From Lota lota (lineage: Eukaryota > Chordata > Actinopteri > Gadiformes > Lotidae), in NCBI GenBank assembly GCA_026745465.1, contig JACYXH010000103.1, positions 738,501 to 802,500 on the forward strand: a DNA stretch of 64,000 nt. The letters are read 5' to 3'. Every line of letters begins with the position of its first letter. The first letter of the stretch is position 1. The notes under the pieces are model-generated. The model was not told where the DNA came from. It searched no databases and saw nothing but the letters and a program-made list of their open reading frames with translations. A program made the translations under genes and the position numbers. Shown here one piece after another: positions 18,044 through 28,765 of this stretch.

Positions 18044-20181
18044 ATGGCGTTGATACTATCACGGCGTCTTGGCGCATTGCGAAATATTATGACACAAATG
18101 AAGACGATTCAGCCGTACTGGTAAATGTTTGTCTTGTGCATTTTAGTTATTGCATAACGTTATATCAAACATCATTACAATTCGAGCATCACATTCCCGT
18201 TGAATTTGTATTCGGAATGTCTACCGAATGTGCATGGTACGACTTTGCTTTTCCTCCTGTGGACTTTGTTTTCTTTCTTTCTTTAGGCTAGTTATTTCAT
18301 TGGTGTACACTAGGTGGCATTGATATACCAAAATGTACAACATTTTGATAGGTTTGAGGTTTGGTTGAATGCTGAATGGAACACATACATTGGATTGGGT
18401 GTTGTTTCGTGTGCCTGCTATGGATGGGTTTCCTGTTTAGCTCTTCAGTGACAGCAGGCAGACAACACATCAATGGAATCCAACTGTACTATGAGAAGAC
18501 TGGCATAGGAAAGCATGCTGTCCTACTGATCCCTGGAGCTCTGGGTAAAATGCAACTGCAAATATATTTTGCATGTATTTATGTAATTTTTTTATAATTT
18601 TTTTTACCAAATAGCCAGATCACAGTTTTTTTTTTTTTGCTCAGGTAGCACTCTGACCGACTTTGGACCTCAGCTGAAGTCTCTGAACAAGGAGATGTTT
18701 ACCGTTGTTGGGTTGGACCCCCGTGGTTATGGGCGTTCTCGTCCTCCCGAGAGAGACTTCCCTCTGGACTTCTTTGAAAGGGACGCAAAGGATGCAGTAG
18801 ACCTGATGAAGGTCTGACCATTCCACTCACCATATTGGTCTTAATAAACCTTATTTATGTGTCTTAAACCTCCTTTATTGAATTAAATTGGTAACAACAG
18901 GTGGTGTGTTGAATCTCAAATTTAATGAATCCATTGATAATAACTGACTTTTATTGTTCCCTTTTCTGTTCACATGGGGCACTCATGTATGAGAATTCGA
19001 TTTGAATTAGTTCTGTACTATTGTGTAGTAGATATTTGGACTATGATGAAATAGACTGTTTTGTTTCTTAGTGTTGCTCAGTACTTTTAATCTGTCCATG
19101 TGCCAGGCGTTGGGCTTCGGCAGGTTCTCTCTGCTGGGGTGGAGCGACGGAGGGATTACAGGTCTGGTGGTGGCAGCCAGAAACCCAGAGCTCATCCACA
19201 AGATGGTTGTCTGGGGCTCCAACGCCCACGTCTCCCAACAGGATCTCAGCATTTACCATGGTTACAGCCCTGCTGCCCCTAACATGTATTTTAATATAAT
19301 ATAACTGAAATTGTGGATCTGTGCGCGGCTAACTCATGGCCGCATGGATTCTGTATGTGCCTAGCGATCAGTGATGTGTCCCAGTGGAGCGCCAGGATGA
19401 GGAAGCCCATGGAAGACATGTATGGAGCAGAGGTGTTCCCTAAGATCTGGAAAGCCTGGGTGGATGGGATCTCACAATTTGCCCACAGACCAGAAGGTAA
19501 CCCATAGAGGGTGATGATTCTTTACTATTATTTAACCAGCTGATCATAGTTGGGCAGGAGAACCTGAGTCTTTTTTTGCGCCATTAAATTGGGGATTATA
19601 TTTAACCATCCCCAACTAAATGAATACAGGATTATACAATATGTAACATGCTTGCTATTTTCTTATTCAAGGGAGTTACCCTAATGCTTCATATGAGTGT
19701 GGTGGAAATTAGCCACATTTGAGGGGTTCCCTTAAAACCACGAAGAACAAACAATTCCTTGTCTTTGAACATGTACTAGAAATGTAGAGTAGAAAATGAT
19801 TGTTATACCAAATACACGATTCATGGGAACCAAAGCAATGCATAATGTGGTATCCTGTTACAGGGAGCATCTGCATGGAGCTTCTGCCTCATATTTGCTG
19901 TCCTACCCTCATCATCCATGGAGAGAAAGACCCCATGTTGCCCAGCTTCCATCCACAATACCTTCTCAAACACATCAAGGGATCAAGGTGATGTATCCAA
20001 AAATGTTAATGTATTATAATATTTTAGGTTTAGGTCAGGTTGAATTTATTGCACTTGAGTCACTGATTGACGTTTTCTTTTTTATTCTAGTTTACAAGTG
20101 ATTCCAGAGGGAAAACACAATCTTCACCTGAGATTCGCTGCCGAATTCAACAAAATCGTGCAAGACTTTTTGGCTGAATGA
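18044..20181 (+). CDS. bphl: bphl copy 1, biphenyl hydrolase-like serine hydrolase, complete, catalytic Ser present
   Basis: BPHL is a mitochondrial alpha/beta hydrolase that cleaves amino-acid ester prodrugs (valacyclovirase) and homocysteine thiolactone. Seven exons join in phase: 18044-18120, 18441-18544, 18645-18811, 19107-19260, 19365-19496, 19864-19987 and 20091-20181, giving 282 aa. Exon 1 encodes an Arg-rich, acid-free leader (MALILSRRLGALRN) typical of mitochondrial import. The body shows LDPRGYGRSRPPERDFP, the nucleophile elbow GWSDGG with Ser129, HGEKDPM with Asp234, and EGKHNLHLRF with His262. A likely poly(A) signal ATTAAA is at 20274-20279. psmg4 follows about 520 bp downstream on the same strand. 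This is the only full copy in the window with the standard catalytic Ser. The start was chosen because the exon 1 donor fits the exon 2 acceptor phase and gives the leader. Confidence 0.93.
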
Positions 20182-20525
20182 CAACTTTATTTTCTATGAC
20201 GAATGTGACTTGGGTAATTAATGATGAAATGTGTGTTAGGGTGGACTGTATGACAACAATAATTGTAATGGTTATTAAAATGATGTTCATTCCATTTGGT
20301 TATTACTGTTCATCTGTGTTAGAAGTTTAGATATGAAGATGTTGTTTTTGATGATCATTACTATGCTATGTATCTAGTATGCAGATGGCATGTTGATTAT
20401 TTATTAGTTGCAAAATAACTATTTGGTTTAATGTCTTTTACTTTCTGCAAAAAATATCTATCTAGATTACCTTATAGAATGTTAGTATTGTAACATTCTC
20501 ATATCAGACATAGTAGGACTGCTGT

Positions 20526-20539
20526 ATCGATGCATCGAT
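20526..20539. promoter_or_regulatory. 14-bp palindrome upstream of psmg4 copy 1
   Basis: ATCGATGCATCGAT is a perfect palindrome 162 bases before the psmg4 start. It is kept at the equivalent place in the two other psmg4 copies (33,443-33,456 and 54,594-54,607). A role as a promoter element is inference from position only. Conservation is expected anyway from recent duplication. Confidence 0.3.
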
Positions 20540-20700
20540 TGCTTTCGTCTCGCCCCTCGTCATATAACCCGGATGTGTGCGCCACGGCATGGTTTGAGAA
20601 TACAACAAACCGATAGTAACCGTAATCAGCAAAAAGCCCATGCATGTATAACACATGCTTTACAATTGTTTATAAGCATTTAAACCTGTCGTCGTTCAAA

Positions 20701-21674
20701 ATGAGTGGAGCCCAACAAGGAGGTGCATTTGATGCCATTGCCGTGCATAATTTTTGTGAAAAGATTTCAGAGCAAGTGATACACTTTCATGTGATGAAGA
20801 TGAACGGCGGCTTCTTCCTCTGGGTCGGCTCGAGTCCAACCTTGTCTAACTTGGTGGTTTCTATGAATAGCAAATTTGTAAGTTCATCAATGAAGTTGAT
20901 GTGACGCCAATATATTGTTCTGCACAAACCAGGCAGTCAAACCCGTTCCTAAATTCTTCATTAAATATGTAATCAAGCTAACGTACATTGTTTCACGTAA
21001 ATTCCTAAATAATCAACGAATGTCGTAACCCATGTTTTCCGTTTGCAGGATGCCATGCCTCTATCAATGCTGCTCATGGGGGATAAATCTGAGACCGCTC
21101 CAAATTCATTGGCACAGAGATTAGGTAAAGTTATATGAATGTGTTTCTATGTAATGTAATGTCCAATGTGGCAAGCTATGAGGATTTTATAAGGAGGATA
21201 ACCAGTTGAATCAGCCTAAGCATGTTGGACCCTTTATATAGGCTATAGTTTATAATAGTCAAATAGTTAATCCAATTTAACAATATTGTAAGTTAAGTAA
21301 CATTTCTCCTATTGTGTAGACTGACAACATGTACATTTATGTGGGTGAAGATAACATAAAATTGTCTTATCAGCTTAGAGAACGTGACGTGCACCTACAT
21401 CACCAAGACAAATTCCTTGTATGTTTAAAAAGCGTACTTGGCAATAAAGCTGTTCTGATTCTGATTCTGAACCAAATCTAAAGCAAAAACATGATGATGT
21501 TAATTCTCTCAATTAATGGTCTTACATTGTTTTTCCCTATTCTAATTTGCAGCAAAGAAGACAAAGAAGCAAGTGTTTGTGAGTTATAATCTCCCAGTGG
21601 TCAACACTAACCTGGCCCTGCAGGTGGAGGATAGGATCAAAAAAGAGAAGGGGAATCACCCGGAACACTTTTAA
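20701..21674 (+). CDS. psmg4: psmg4 copy 1, proteasome assembly chaperone 4, complete
   Basis: PSMG4 (PAC4) pairs with PSMG3 to assist assembly of the 20S proteasome alpha ring. Three exons: 20701-20877, 21049-21124 and 21553-21674, giving 124 aa (human about 123). Exon 1 contains FDAIAVHNFCEKISEQ and MNGGFFLWVGSSPTLSNL. Exon 2 gives MPLSMLLMGD and exon 3 FVSYNLPVVNTNLALQVEDRI, ending NHPEHF. Differences from copy 3 are minor (for example Lys instead of Met near the end of exon 3). Intron 2 contains a retroposon tail. The gene stops about 190 bp before the duplication junction at 21,867. Confidence 0.93.
21386..21470 (+). mobile_element. Retroposon 3' tail in psmg4 intron 2 (copy 1)
   Basis: About 85 bp ending in GGCAATAAAGCTG followed by repeated TTCTGA units. 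This is the kind of 3' end I know from common fish LINE-type elements. The family was not determined. It was present before the duplication, because all three psmg4 copies carry it. Confidence 0.55.
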
Positions 21675-21867
21675 TGTTGTATCCTCATCTCGGTCATCTC
21701 ATAGCCCTCAATTGTATATAGCCTCTGAAAGGAAGGAAACCCTTCTTGTTTATGTTTGTGCCTTTGCAACTTCACTTTCTTCATAATACCAAAACAAACG
21801 CTTACATAAATATTTAATATTTTGTAATCATCACACGCAGACCCTTTTGTTACACCAAATCAGGTGT

Positions 21868-22183
21868 AAATCAAGAAGTAACAATCAGCGTTTAATTACG
21901 TTGATTTACCTTTGAGTATTTCCTACTATAGGCTACTGTGTAAAATGCTGTTTAGAATCGACCAACACCGTTTCTATATTCACTTTTACATTAAGAAAGA
22001 AGGACCCGTCATCATCGTGCCACCACAGAGCCAAATCAACCGCGTTGCTTTATCCACTCAACGGGCTTTACAAAACGAACTAACCCATCCCGAGTAAGCG
22101 ATGACGATACGATGTTTACTTTAAAGCTCGTGCATGTTTACGCACATGAATGACCATGCCTTCAAACTCTTGCATGTTGCAGA
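21868..22183. repeat. Junction spacer 1 (about 316 bp)
   Basis: It lies between psmg4 copy 1 downstream DNA (ending CAAATCAGGTGT) and the start of the next bphl unit. The same spacer follows every unit except the last. It is absent from the left edge near 17,963 and from the right edge, so its source is unknown. Near its left end, GTAAATCAA and TTGATTTAC form short inverted arms about 25 bases apart. The longest frame (21,912-22,097) has no recognisable similarity. Confidence 0.9.
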
Positions 22184-22265
22184 ACCATACCAGCTCGCTT
22201 TCGCTCTGTACTAAATCCACTTCACTTGACTACAAGTAAATGATTGCTAGTATTTCTTTTGACAA

Positions 22266-23141
22266 ATGCCGTTGATACTATCACGGCGTCTTGGCGCATT
22301 GCGAAATATTATGACACAAATGAAGACGATTCAGCCGTACTGGTAAATGTTTGTCTTGTGCGTTTTAGTTATTGCATAACGTTATATCAAACATCATTAC
22401 AATTCGAGCATCACATTCCCGTTGAATTTGTATTCGGAATATGTCTACCGAATGTGCATGGTACGACCTTGCTCTTCCTGCTGTGTAATTTGTTTTCTTT
22501 CTTTAGGCTAGTTATTTCATTTGTGTACACTAGGTGGCAATGATATACCAAAATGTACAACATTTTGATAGGTTTGAGGTTTGGTTGAATGCTGAATGGA
22601 ACACATACATTGGATTGGGTGTTGTTTCGTGTGCCTGCTATGGATGGGTTTCCTGTTTAGCTCTTCAGTGACAGCAGGCAGACAACACATCAATGGAATC
22701 CAACTGTACTATGAGAAGACTGGCATAGGAAAGCATGCTGTCCTACTGATCCCTGGAGCTCTGGGTAAAATGCAACTGCAAATATATTTTGCATATATTA
22801 ATGCAATATTTGTATTTATTTTTTTACCAAATAGCCAGATCACAGTCTTAAATTTTTTTTGCTCAGGTAGCACTCTGACCGACTTTGGACCTCAGCTGAA
22901 GTCTCTGAACAAGGAGATGTTTACCGTTGTTGGCTTGGACCCCCGTGGTTATGGGCGTTCTCGTCCTCCCGAGAGAGTACAAACATTGTGCTTTTTTTTG
23001 CATGGCCAAACACGTTATGTCAGCCTAAAGTTATACATTGTAGTTAAAGGATTAACAACCAATAACATTACCACAGCACACAGAACAAGGGGGTGTGAGT
23101 ATGAGAGAAATTGTATTACAATTAGGAGGTATCTCAGCTAA
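22266..23141 (+). pseudogene. Truncated bphl chimera in short unit 1
   Basis: Exons 22266-22342, 22661-22764 and 22867-23141 keep all splice borders of bphl exons 1-3. After residue 97 (PPER) the bphl sequence stops and the frame runs 54 codons into DNA that, in the intact locus, is slc22a23 3' UTR read antisense. The predicted spliced product is 151 aa with the mitochondrial leader but without the nucleophile elbow, Asp or His, so it cannot be a hydrolase. An AATAAA at 23173-23178, shortly after the stop, could end the transcript. The start codon context reads ATGCCG rather than ATGGCG. Expression is unknown. Confidence 0.85.
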
Positions 23142-24138
23142 AGCAACAAAAATGCCCTTGGCGACTTGACAAAATAAATAGCTTTTTTAATTACATAGTT
23201 TAATGTTTTGTCAAAGAACAAAACCATCATAAAGCCATACGATTTCTGAGACGCGGCATAAGACAAAGTAAAGCTGATTACTTTATTGTCTGTTCAACTC
23301 ACAGGTACTTCGTTATTTTGGTATTGCTCGGTTTTGGTCTACCGTCCATGCAGTTTGCCATTGTCTCCGGCTGCTGTTAAATCAGCCATCATACAACCTT
23401 TGCTAAGATAATTCATAGTTCAAAATGTGTATACACTGACCATACTTAATTACTAAAAATAAAGTGCCAAATTGGACTTCTAGTGAAGGAACAACACATC
23501 AGAGTAGAGGAAATGCAGATCGTAATGTAAATCCATTTATGCACGGTCATGCAGAAATTGTTGTAGTGGTTCGGCCAATCCCTGGATTTTAATTGTGTTG
23601 GCTGGAAACTCACAAACACTTGATTGTGTCTTGGACTTAAGTGCAAAATGACCCAGAAATTAAATACAATGCAGTGAGATCCCCCTCCCCCTCAAACTCT
23701 AAACAACAGAGATCATTATTGAATGCTGGTCTACTCTGGTCTTCTCGTCTCCTTTCGTACACTGGCTCTGCTGCTCTGTGGCAGCCAATCATTCCGTTGT
23801 CAAGGAGACAAAGTTGACAGTACAGTGAGACAAAATCATCTAAAACCTAAACCACCACAACTGTTTGGTTTGCATCAGTGGCACTCGCTGACTTGAGATG
23901 AATGAATTGCAGTCCTTGAAGACTTGTGTTGCAAACCCTTTCAACATTGGGCCGCTGGCTCTACACAGCACTCCATTCTGTTCATCATTCCATCAGAGTT
24001 GTCATTTCATTACACTAATTTTTCCTTTTTTTGGTTTAATCGGAAATGTATTTCCCTGGGCACCTACCAGCTCATCATCCCCACAGGCTACAGGTTACAT
24101 TTTTCCACATGATTAACAGCATGACCGGACCGCTATCG

Positions 24139-24568
24139 CTATGACGCCTTCACCCCATTGACTACGGCACAGTTGTCAAGGACCTCTCCTCCGGTCGCCA
24201 GGGCGTACGAGGCGGGCACTGCTGCCAGAGCGGTCGCCGTGGCCACGGTGGCGCTGCCTGTGGCCGTGAGATGGATCGGCGTGTCGTGCACGCGGGAGTA
24301 GTCCCTGTCCGTCTTGGCCAGCAGGAGGTGCTGCTCCCCAGGCCTGAGCAGGGTCTGCCGGGTGAAGCTCTCCCCATCGGCCAGGCTCTCGGGCAGTGGC
24401 TGGCCGCGCGGCTCCGGCAGCAGCAGCAGGCAGATGATGCACAGCAGGGTGCAGCAGGCGAAGATGACGTGGTGCAGGAAGTAGCCCTTCTGGTTGTGGA
24501 GCTCCATGATAGGGGCGGTGAGCATACCGAAGCCGGCGCTAGCCAGCACAAGGCCCATGCCTCTACCC
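24139..24568 (-). pseudogene. Detached terminal exon of slc22a23 in short unit 1
   Basis: The 430-bp copy equals the intact terminal exon at 57,576-58,005. It has an acceptor, an open frame through ASAGFGMLTAPIMELHNQ and PEPRGQPLPES, and a stop after NGVKAS. Its upstream partner exon is missing because the copied segment ends in the preceding intron at about 24,675. The 3' UTR copy runs from 24,138 left to about 22,985. The frame is still open, with G-to-R/M type changes next to the acceptor. Confidence 0.92.
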
Positions 24569-24685
24569 CTAACAGGATCAGACCGAACAGATGGACAATG
24601 GTGGGTCATTGTACACACCGATACACAACCAAACGCGAGGCAACAGCAGACGTTCAAAGTCAAATGGCAGATTCAAATCAGGTTT

Positions 24686-24780
24686 AAATCAAGAAGCAAC
24701 AATCAGCGTTTAATTACGTTGATTTACCTTTGAGTATTTCCTACTATAGGCTACTGTGTAGAATGCTGTTTAGAATCGAC
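24686..24780. repeat. Junction spacer 2, left part (split by the DIRS insertion)
   Basis: The left 95 bp of the spacer, ending TAGAATCGAC. The right part resumes at 30,662 with CAACACCG. Joined, they equal the uninterrupted spacers, which read GAATCGACCAACACCG. Confidence 0.93.
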
Positions 24781-24990
24781 CGATAGTTATGTTATTATAA
24801 CTCTAGTTCTATGATTGTAGGCGTAGCCGTCTAGGCTTCGCCTTATGGGCTTGTCCCGTGCGCGCACTCGCGTGCACTGAAAATTTTCAGCAATGCACCA
24901 ATCAACGTGGGCACAGCCCACACTTCCCACGGCACCGTGTATATAAAGCGGCGCACAGCTGCGTTCGTCCTCCTAGCTATTCTTTCAGCA
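24781..24990. repeat. DIRS terminal inverted repeat, element 3' side
   Basis: Positions about 24,822-24,990 match the reverse complement of about 30,470-30,650 nearly exactly. They include the block with TGAAAATTTTCAG and a TATATAAA at 24,940-24,947. The outermost 40 bases differ between the two ends, as expected for DIRS, where each end is matched by its own half of the internal complementary region. Confidence 0.92.
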
Positions 24991-25015
24991 TTTGGAGGGT
25001 ACAGCAGGTGGGAAA

Positions 25016-25115
25016 CTAGACGGCTACGCCTACAATCATAGAACTAGAGTTATAATAACATAACTATCGTTCTATTTCATGTAGGCTACGCCGTCTAGGC
25101 TTCGCCTTATGGGCT
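25016..25115. repeat. DIRS internal complementary region
   Basis: Positions 25,016-25,069 are the reverse complement of the outer left end (24,781-24,834). Positions 25,070-25,115 are the reverse complement of the outer right end (about 30,616-30,661) with one mismatch. Placing the two halves side by side reproduces the joined termini of the circular intermediate. This also fixes the element boundaries to the base. Confidence 0.93.
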
Positions 25116-25669
25116 AAGGTGAAGCTGCGAGCGGAGCCCGATAAATGTACTCCTGCTGGACCCAAGTCACAAAAAATAAGGACGTAAGTCACAGGGCACA
25201 TCAGACTCAATAAGCCGAAGATGTGCGAAACACAACAGCTAAATAAGAAACCCCGAATTCTCTTAAAAACACGCAAAGCGATGATAAAGAGAATAGAGTG
25301 AGTCTGTAACTCTGACTCAACCCGTAATTCGATGAACACGAAAAGGGGGAATGCAGAGCAACAAGGCTTCTCCTACGTCCGCTACCATAGGGGCGGCGCT
25401 AGGAGGAAAATCAAGCTACCAATAGCAACGAGCAACAAGGCCCTTCCTACCTACGCTCAAAGAGGCGACAGGAGGAAACCTGTTGTGCAATGTTTAATAA
25501 TAGAGGGCAGGATATAAAACGCCGGTTACGAACCGTAATCAGAGTAATAATAACCTGTCACTCCTGAGCTCAGTACCCACGCTGGAACACCATCGGGTGA
25601 CAGCGGAGAGAGAATGAAGCTGAGCGACATCACGAGCGTAACAGGCTCTGATGAACGATAAACCAATAT

Positions 25670-26760
25670 CTAATTCGTAGAGAGGGAGCCCGACTCCAAC
25701 ACAGAGTGGCTGAGCGAGCCCCTGGACATGTCTAACATGTAGAAACGAATAAAAGGATCGGGGGAAGACCATGACGCAGCCGCGCAAATGTCTTCCACCG
25801 AAATGCCCCTGGATAGCGCCAATGAAGCGGCCATCCCTCGTGCAGAGTGAGCTCTAACACCCAGCGGTGGCACTAAGCCCAGCCGAGAGTAGGCTAAGCA
25901 GACACCCTCACATATCCAGCGGGACAGACGCTGCTTAGAAAGAGCGCGACCCTTGGCAGCGTCCCTATAACACACAAACAACTGTTGTGTGGAGCGAAAC
26001 TCAGCTGATCGTTTCACGTACATAGCCAATGCCCGAACCGGGCACAGGAGATGTAACTCCGCATCCGCTTCACTAGTATGGGGCGGGGGGTGAAAAGCCT
26101 TAAGCACAATATCCCTCGACCGAAAAGAACTGAGAATGTTCTTGGGGAGGAACGCAGGATTGGGTCTGAGTAGCGCGAAGGAGCTGTCCTCGTTCAATAA
26201 CAAGCAGCTCGGGCTGACAGACAGCGCGGCTAACTCGCCGGCACGTTTGGCAGAAACCAAAGCCAATAAGAGCGCTGTTTTAAAGGAAATGGCATCCAAA
26301 GGGGCTTGAGACAGAGGCTCGAAAGGGTCCTTGGATAAACCCCGCAACACGGTGGGAAGATCCCAGCGCGGTGTGAGCACACGAGAAACAGGTTTAACAC
26401 GTCTAAACCCCACGCAAGAATCTCTTGACCAGTGGGTGGCTGAAAACCGGTTTCCCGTCATATCCTGCGTGGCCAGCCGAAACGGCTGCCGCATAGACTT
26501 TGATGGTGGAGAAAGCCAAACCTTTCTCCAGTAAACACTGAAGGAACCCCAGCACGCTTCCCACCTCACAGCGAGATGGGATAACGTGGTTGAGGTCACA
26601 CCACGTAGAGAAAGCGCCCCACTTCGCCGCGTAAAGGGAGGAAGTGGAAGGCGCGCGAGCACTCTGAATAGTGTTGATAACTGACGCTGGCAGACCTCTG
26701 CCTTGCAAAATCAACCTCTCAGAAGCCAAACCAACAACCGACCCGTCACATAGGGTGGGT
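25670..26760 (-). CDS. DIRS tyrosine recombinase, split over two frames
   Basis: This is the integrase of DIRS elements, a lambda-type tyrosine recombinase acting on the circular DNA. The N-terminal core-binding part (TSSLYAAKWGAFSTWC, FSTIKVYAAAVSAGH) is in one frame and ends at a TAG near 26,403. The catalytic part (25,670 to about 26,415) is in another frame. Counting residues from 26,662, it has Arg140 (SAKRAGEL), His272 and Arg275 (HSARGMAAS), Trp298 and Tyr308 (FIRFYML), so the active-site set is complete. The frames meet at a run of four C (26,408-26,411, plus strand), where one extra base would explain the break. The N-terminal part overlaps the end of the RT frame. A programmed shift or a sequencing error is possible. 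Confidence 0.85.
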
Positions 26761-28765
26761 GGTGCACCGTCCCATGAGCCTGCGTCAGCGCGTCTGGTCT
26801 GATCGGTACCGGCCACGGCTCCGTGCAAGAGAGCGCCGCTAGCTCTGGGAACCACAGAGCTGAGCGGTTCTCCGGGGCCACTAGAAGGAGGGACAATCCC
26901 TCCTGCCTGACCCGCTCTAGGAGAGGGTGGATTAGTTGAAGCGGCGGGAACGCATATAAGAGTTCCCGCGGCCACGGTGTGTGAGCCATCGCGTCCACCC
27001 CCAACGGGGAAAGATCCCGAGGGCTGAGAGAGAACCACAGATTGCAGTGGGTGTTCTCCCTGGACGCAAAAAGGTCCACCTGAGCCATCCCGAACCTCTG
27101 CCAGATCAGTCTGACAATGTCGGGATGTAACCGCCACTCGTCTCGGCGGGGACCGCGGCGAGACATGAGGTCCGCCCCAAAGTTCAGGGCACCCGCGATA
27201 TGCAGGGCTCTCAGGCTGAGCAGGTTCTGATGAGCCCACAGCCAGAGCTCGACTGCTGCTCGGTGGAGAGCAGCGGAGCGCACTCCCCCTTGTTTGTTTA
27301 TGTATGCCGCCGCTGACACGCTGTCCGTTCGGATCAGAACGTGGCGGCCGCACACCAGGTGAGAGAAGTGTACAAGCACTTTCCTCACCGTGATGAGCTC
27401 CAGCACATTTATGTGCGGAGTGGGGAGAGTCGGCCACTCGCCTCCGACCGAGTGGGAAAGGCACGTTCCTCCCCAACCCGTCAACGAGGCGTCCGTGAAG
27501 ACCACCACGTGAGACGTGACTCTGCCTAGGGGAACCCCTCTGAGAATAGCCGGGGAACTCCCCCAATATCTCAGGTCTGGAGACACCGAGCGAGGAACTG
27601 ACAGTAGCCTGCGCTTGTGTCTCTTGGGGTCCAGTCTCTGGCGAGCAAACCACCGCTGTAGTCTGCGCATAAAGAGCAGACCCAGGGGCACCACATGGTG
27701 AGCAGCTGCCATCAGTCCCAACAGGTGCATGACGGACAGTGCGGTCACTCTTCCGCGAGTGTGAAAACGGGAGAGCGCCAACAGGACAGCATCTCGCCGA
27801 GGAGGCGAGAGCGTCGCTGTGAACGTGACGGAGTCTAGGCAAAGCCCCAAGTAGACTAGCCGGCGGCTGGGGAGCGGAGAGCTCTTTACCCAGTTGATGG
27901 CGAAACCCAACGCGGAGAGATGATTTATCACCGTCATGGTGTCTCTTCTCACAGCTTCCTCTGAGTCGCTCAGAATCTGTAGGTCGTCGAGGTAAAAGAG
28001 AACTCTCTTTCCCTGACGCCTGAGCGGTCCCAGCGCTGCCTCTACGCACTTTGAAAATGTGCGTGGGGCCAGAGAGTAACCGAACGGCAGGCACTGGTAC
28101 TCGTACGCCACGCCCATAAAGGCGAAGCGGAGAAATTTCCTGTGAGCCTGGAGAATGGGGACGTGGAAGTACGCATCCTTGAGATCCAGGGATGTGAACC
28201 AGTCGCCCTCTCTCACACACCGGAGCAACGCTCTGGTGGTGAGCATTCTGAAGTTCCTCGCGGCAACAAAATTGTTGAAGACGCGAAGATCCAGAATGGG
28301 TCTCATCTCCCCCGACTTCTTGGGAACCAGGAAGTAGCGGGAGTAAAACCCTAGGCGTGACTCGAGGGGGGGAACGACAGAGACAGCCCCCTTCCCCAAG
28401 AGACGGACCACCTCCGCTGCCAGAGCCGTGCTCGCGGCTGGATCCTGCAGCCTCGTCTCCACCAACCCCATAAAGGGTGGGGGACGGTGCTTGAACTGTA
28501 TGGGGTGGCCCCACCTCAACGTGTTGTCCAACCACGCGGGTAAAACGCATCGCTCTCGCCAACGCGCATGGCGCTCGGTGAGAGGGCGAGCATCCAGCTG
28601 AGGAACGTTGTCCAGGAATGCTCTGTATTCCTCGGCCCCTACCGCCTTCACACTGTGTGTGAACCAAGGGGGGCGTACCTCGAAAGGGAGGGGAGGGAGC
28701 CCCTGCGAGCGGGAAAACCGCTGCAGAGAGCGGGCCCACAGCTTGCTCGCTCGCCGTGCCCACGG
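26711..28765 (-). CDS. DIRS reverse transcriptase, RNase H and downstream domain
   Basis: The open frame continues directly from the gag stop codon. The strongest similarity starts near 28,651. Numbered from there, the reverse transcriptase shows FLVPKKSGEMRPILDLR, SLDLKDAYFHVPI, the FGYSLAP motif and the catalytic YLDD at 220-223. RNase H shows FTDAS with Asp387, LELI with Glu418, RTDS with Asp443 and GADLMSR with Asp494. The rest (VDLFASREN, PWPRELLYAFPPL, LLLVAPENR) is the conserved DIRS extension often likened to a methyltransferase. I did not confirm an MTase active site. No in-frame Met begins this region, so it is probably made by read-through of the gag stop or by another recoding route. 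The position 28,651 codon is GTG, not ATG. Confidence 0.9.
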   Translation of the reverse strand, partial: PWARRASKLWARSLQRFSRSQGLPPLPFEVRPPWFTHSVKAVGAEEYRAFLDNVPQLDARPLTERHARWRERCVLPAWLDNTLRWGHPIQFKHRPPPFMGLVETRLQDPAASTALAAEVVRLLGKGAVSVVPPLESRLGFYSRYFLVPKKSGEMRPILDLRVFNNFVAARNFRMLTTRALLRCVREGDWFTSLDLKDAYFHVPILQAHRKFLRFAFMGVAYEYQCLPFGYSLAPRTFSKCVEAALGPLRRQGKRVLFYLDDLQILSDSEEAVRRDTMTVINHLSALGFAINWVKSSPLPSRRLVYLGLCLDSVTFTATLSPPRRDAVLLALSRFHTRGRVTALSVMHLLGLMAAAHHVVPLGLLFMRRLQRWFARQRLDPKRHKRRLLSVPRSVSPDLRYWGSSPAILRGVPLGRVTSHVVVFTDASLTGWGGTCLSHSVGGEWPTLPTPHINVLELITVRKVLVHFSHLVCGRHVLIRTDSVSAAAYINKQGGVRSAALHRAAVELWLWAHQNLLSLRALHIAGALNFGADLMSRRGPRRDEWRLHPDIVRLIWQRFGMAQVDLFASRENTHCNLWFSLSPRDLSPLGVDAMAHTPWPRELLYAFPPLQLIHPLLERVRQEGLSLLLVAPENRSALWFPELAALSCTEPWPVPIRPDALTQAHGTVHHPPYVTGRLLVWLLRG

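Noticed and set aside
18022..18291. Frame MLVFLLTN... repeated in every unit
   Set aside because: It overlaps bphl exon 1 in a different frame and runs through its splice donor.
22596..23141. 181-codon frame beginning MEHIHWIGCC and reading through bphl intron 2
   Set aside because: The upstream exon 1 gives a proper mitochondrial leader with matching splice phase in all ten units. The unspliced frame would include intron 1 and 2 sequence and is broken or altered in other copies.
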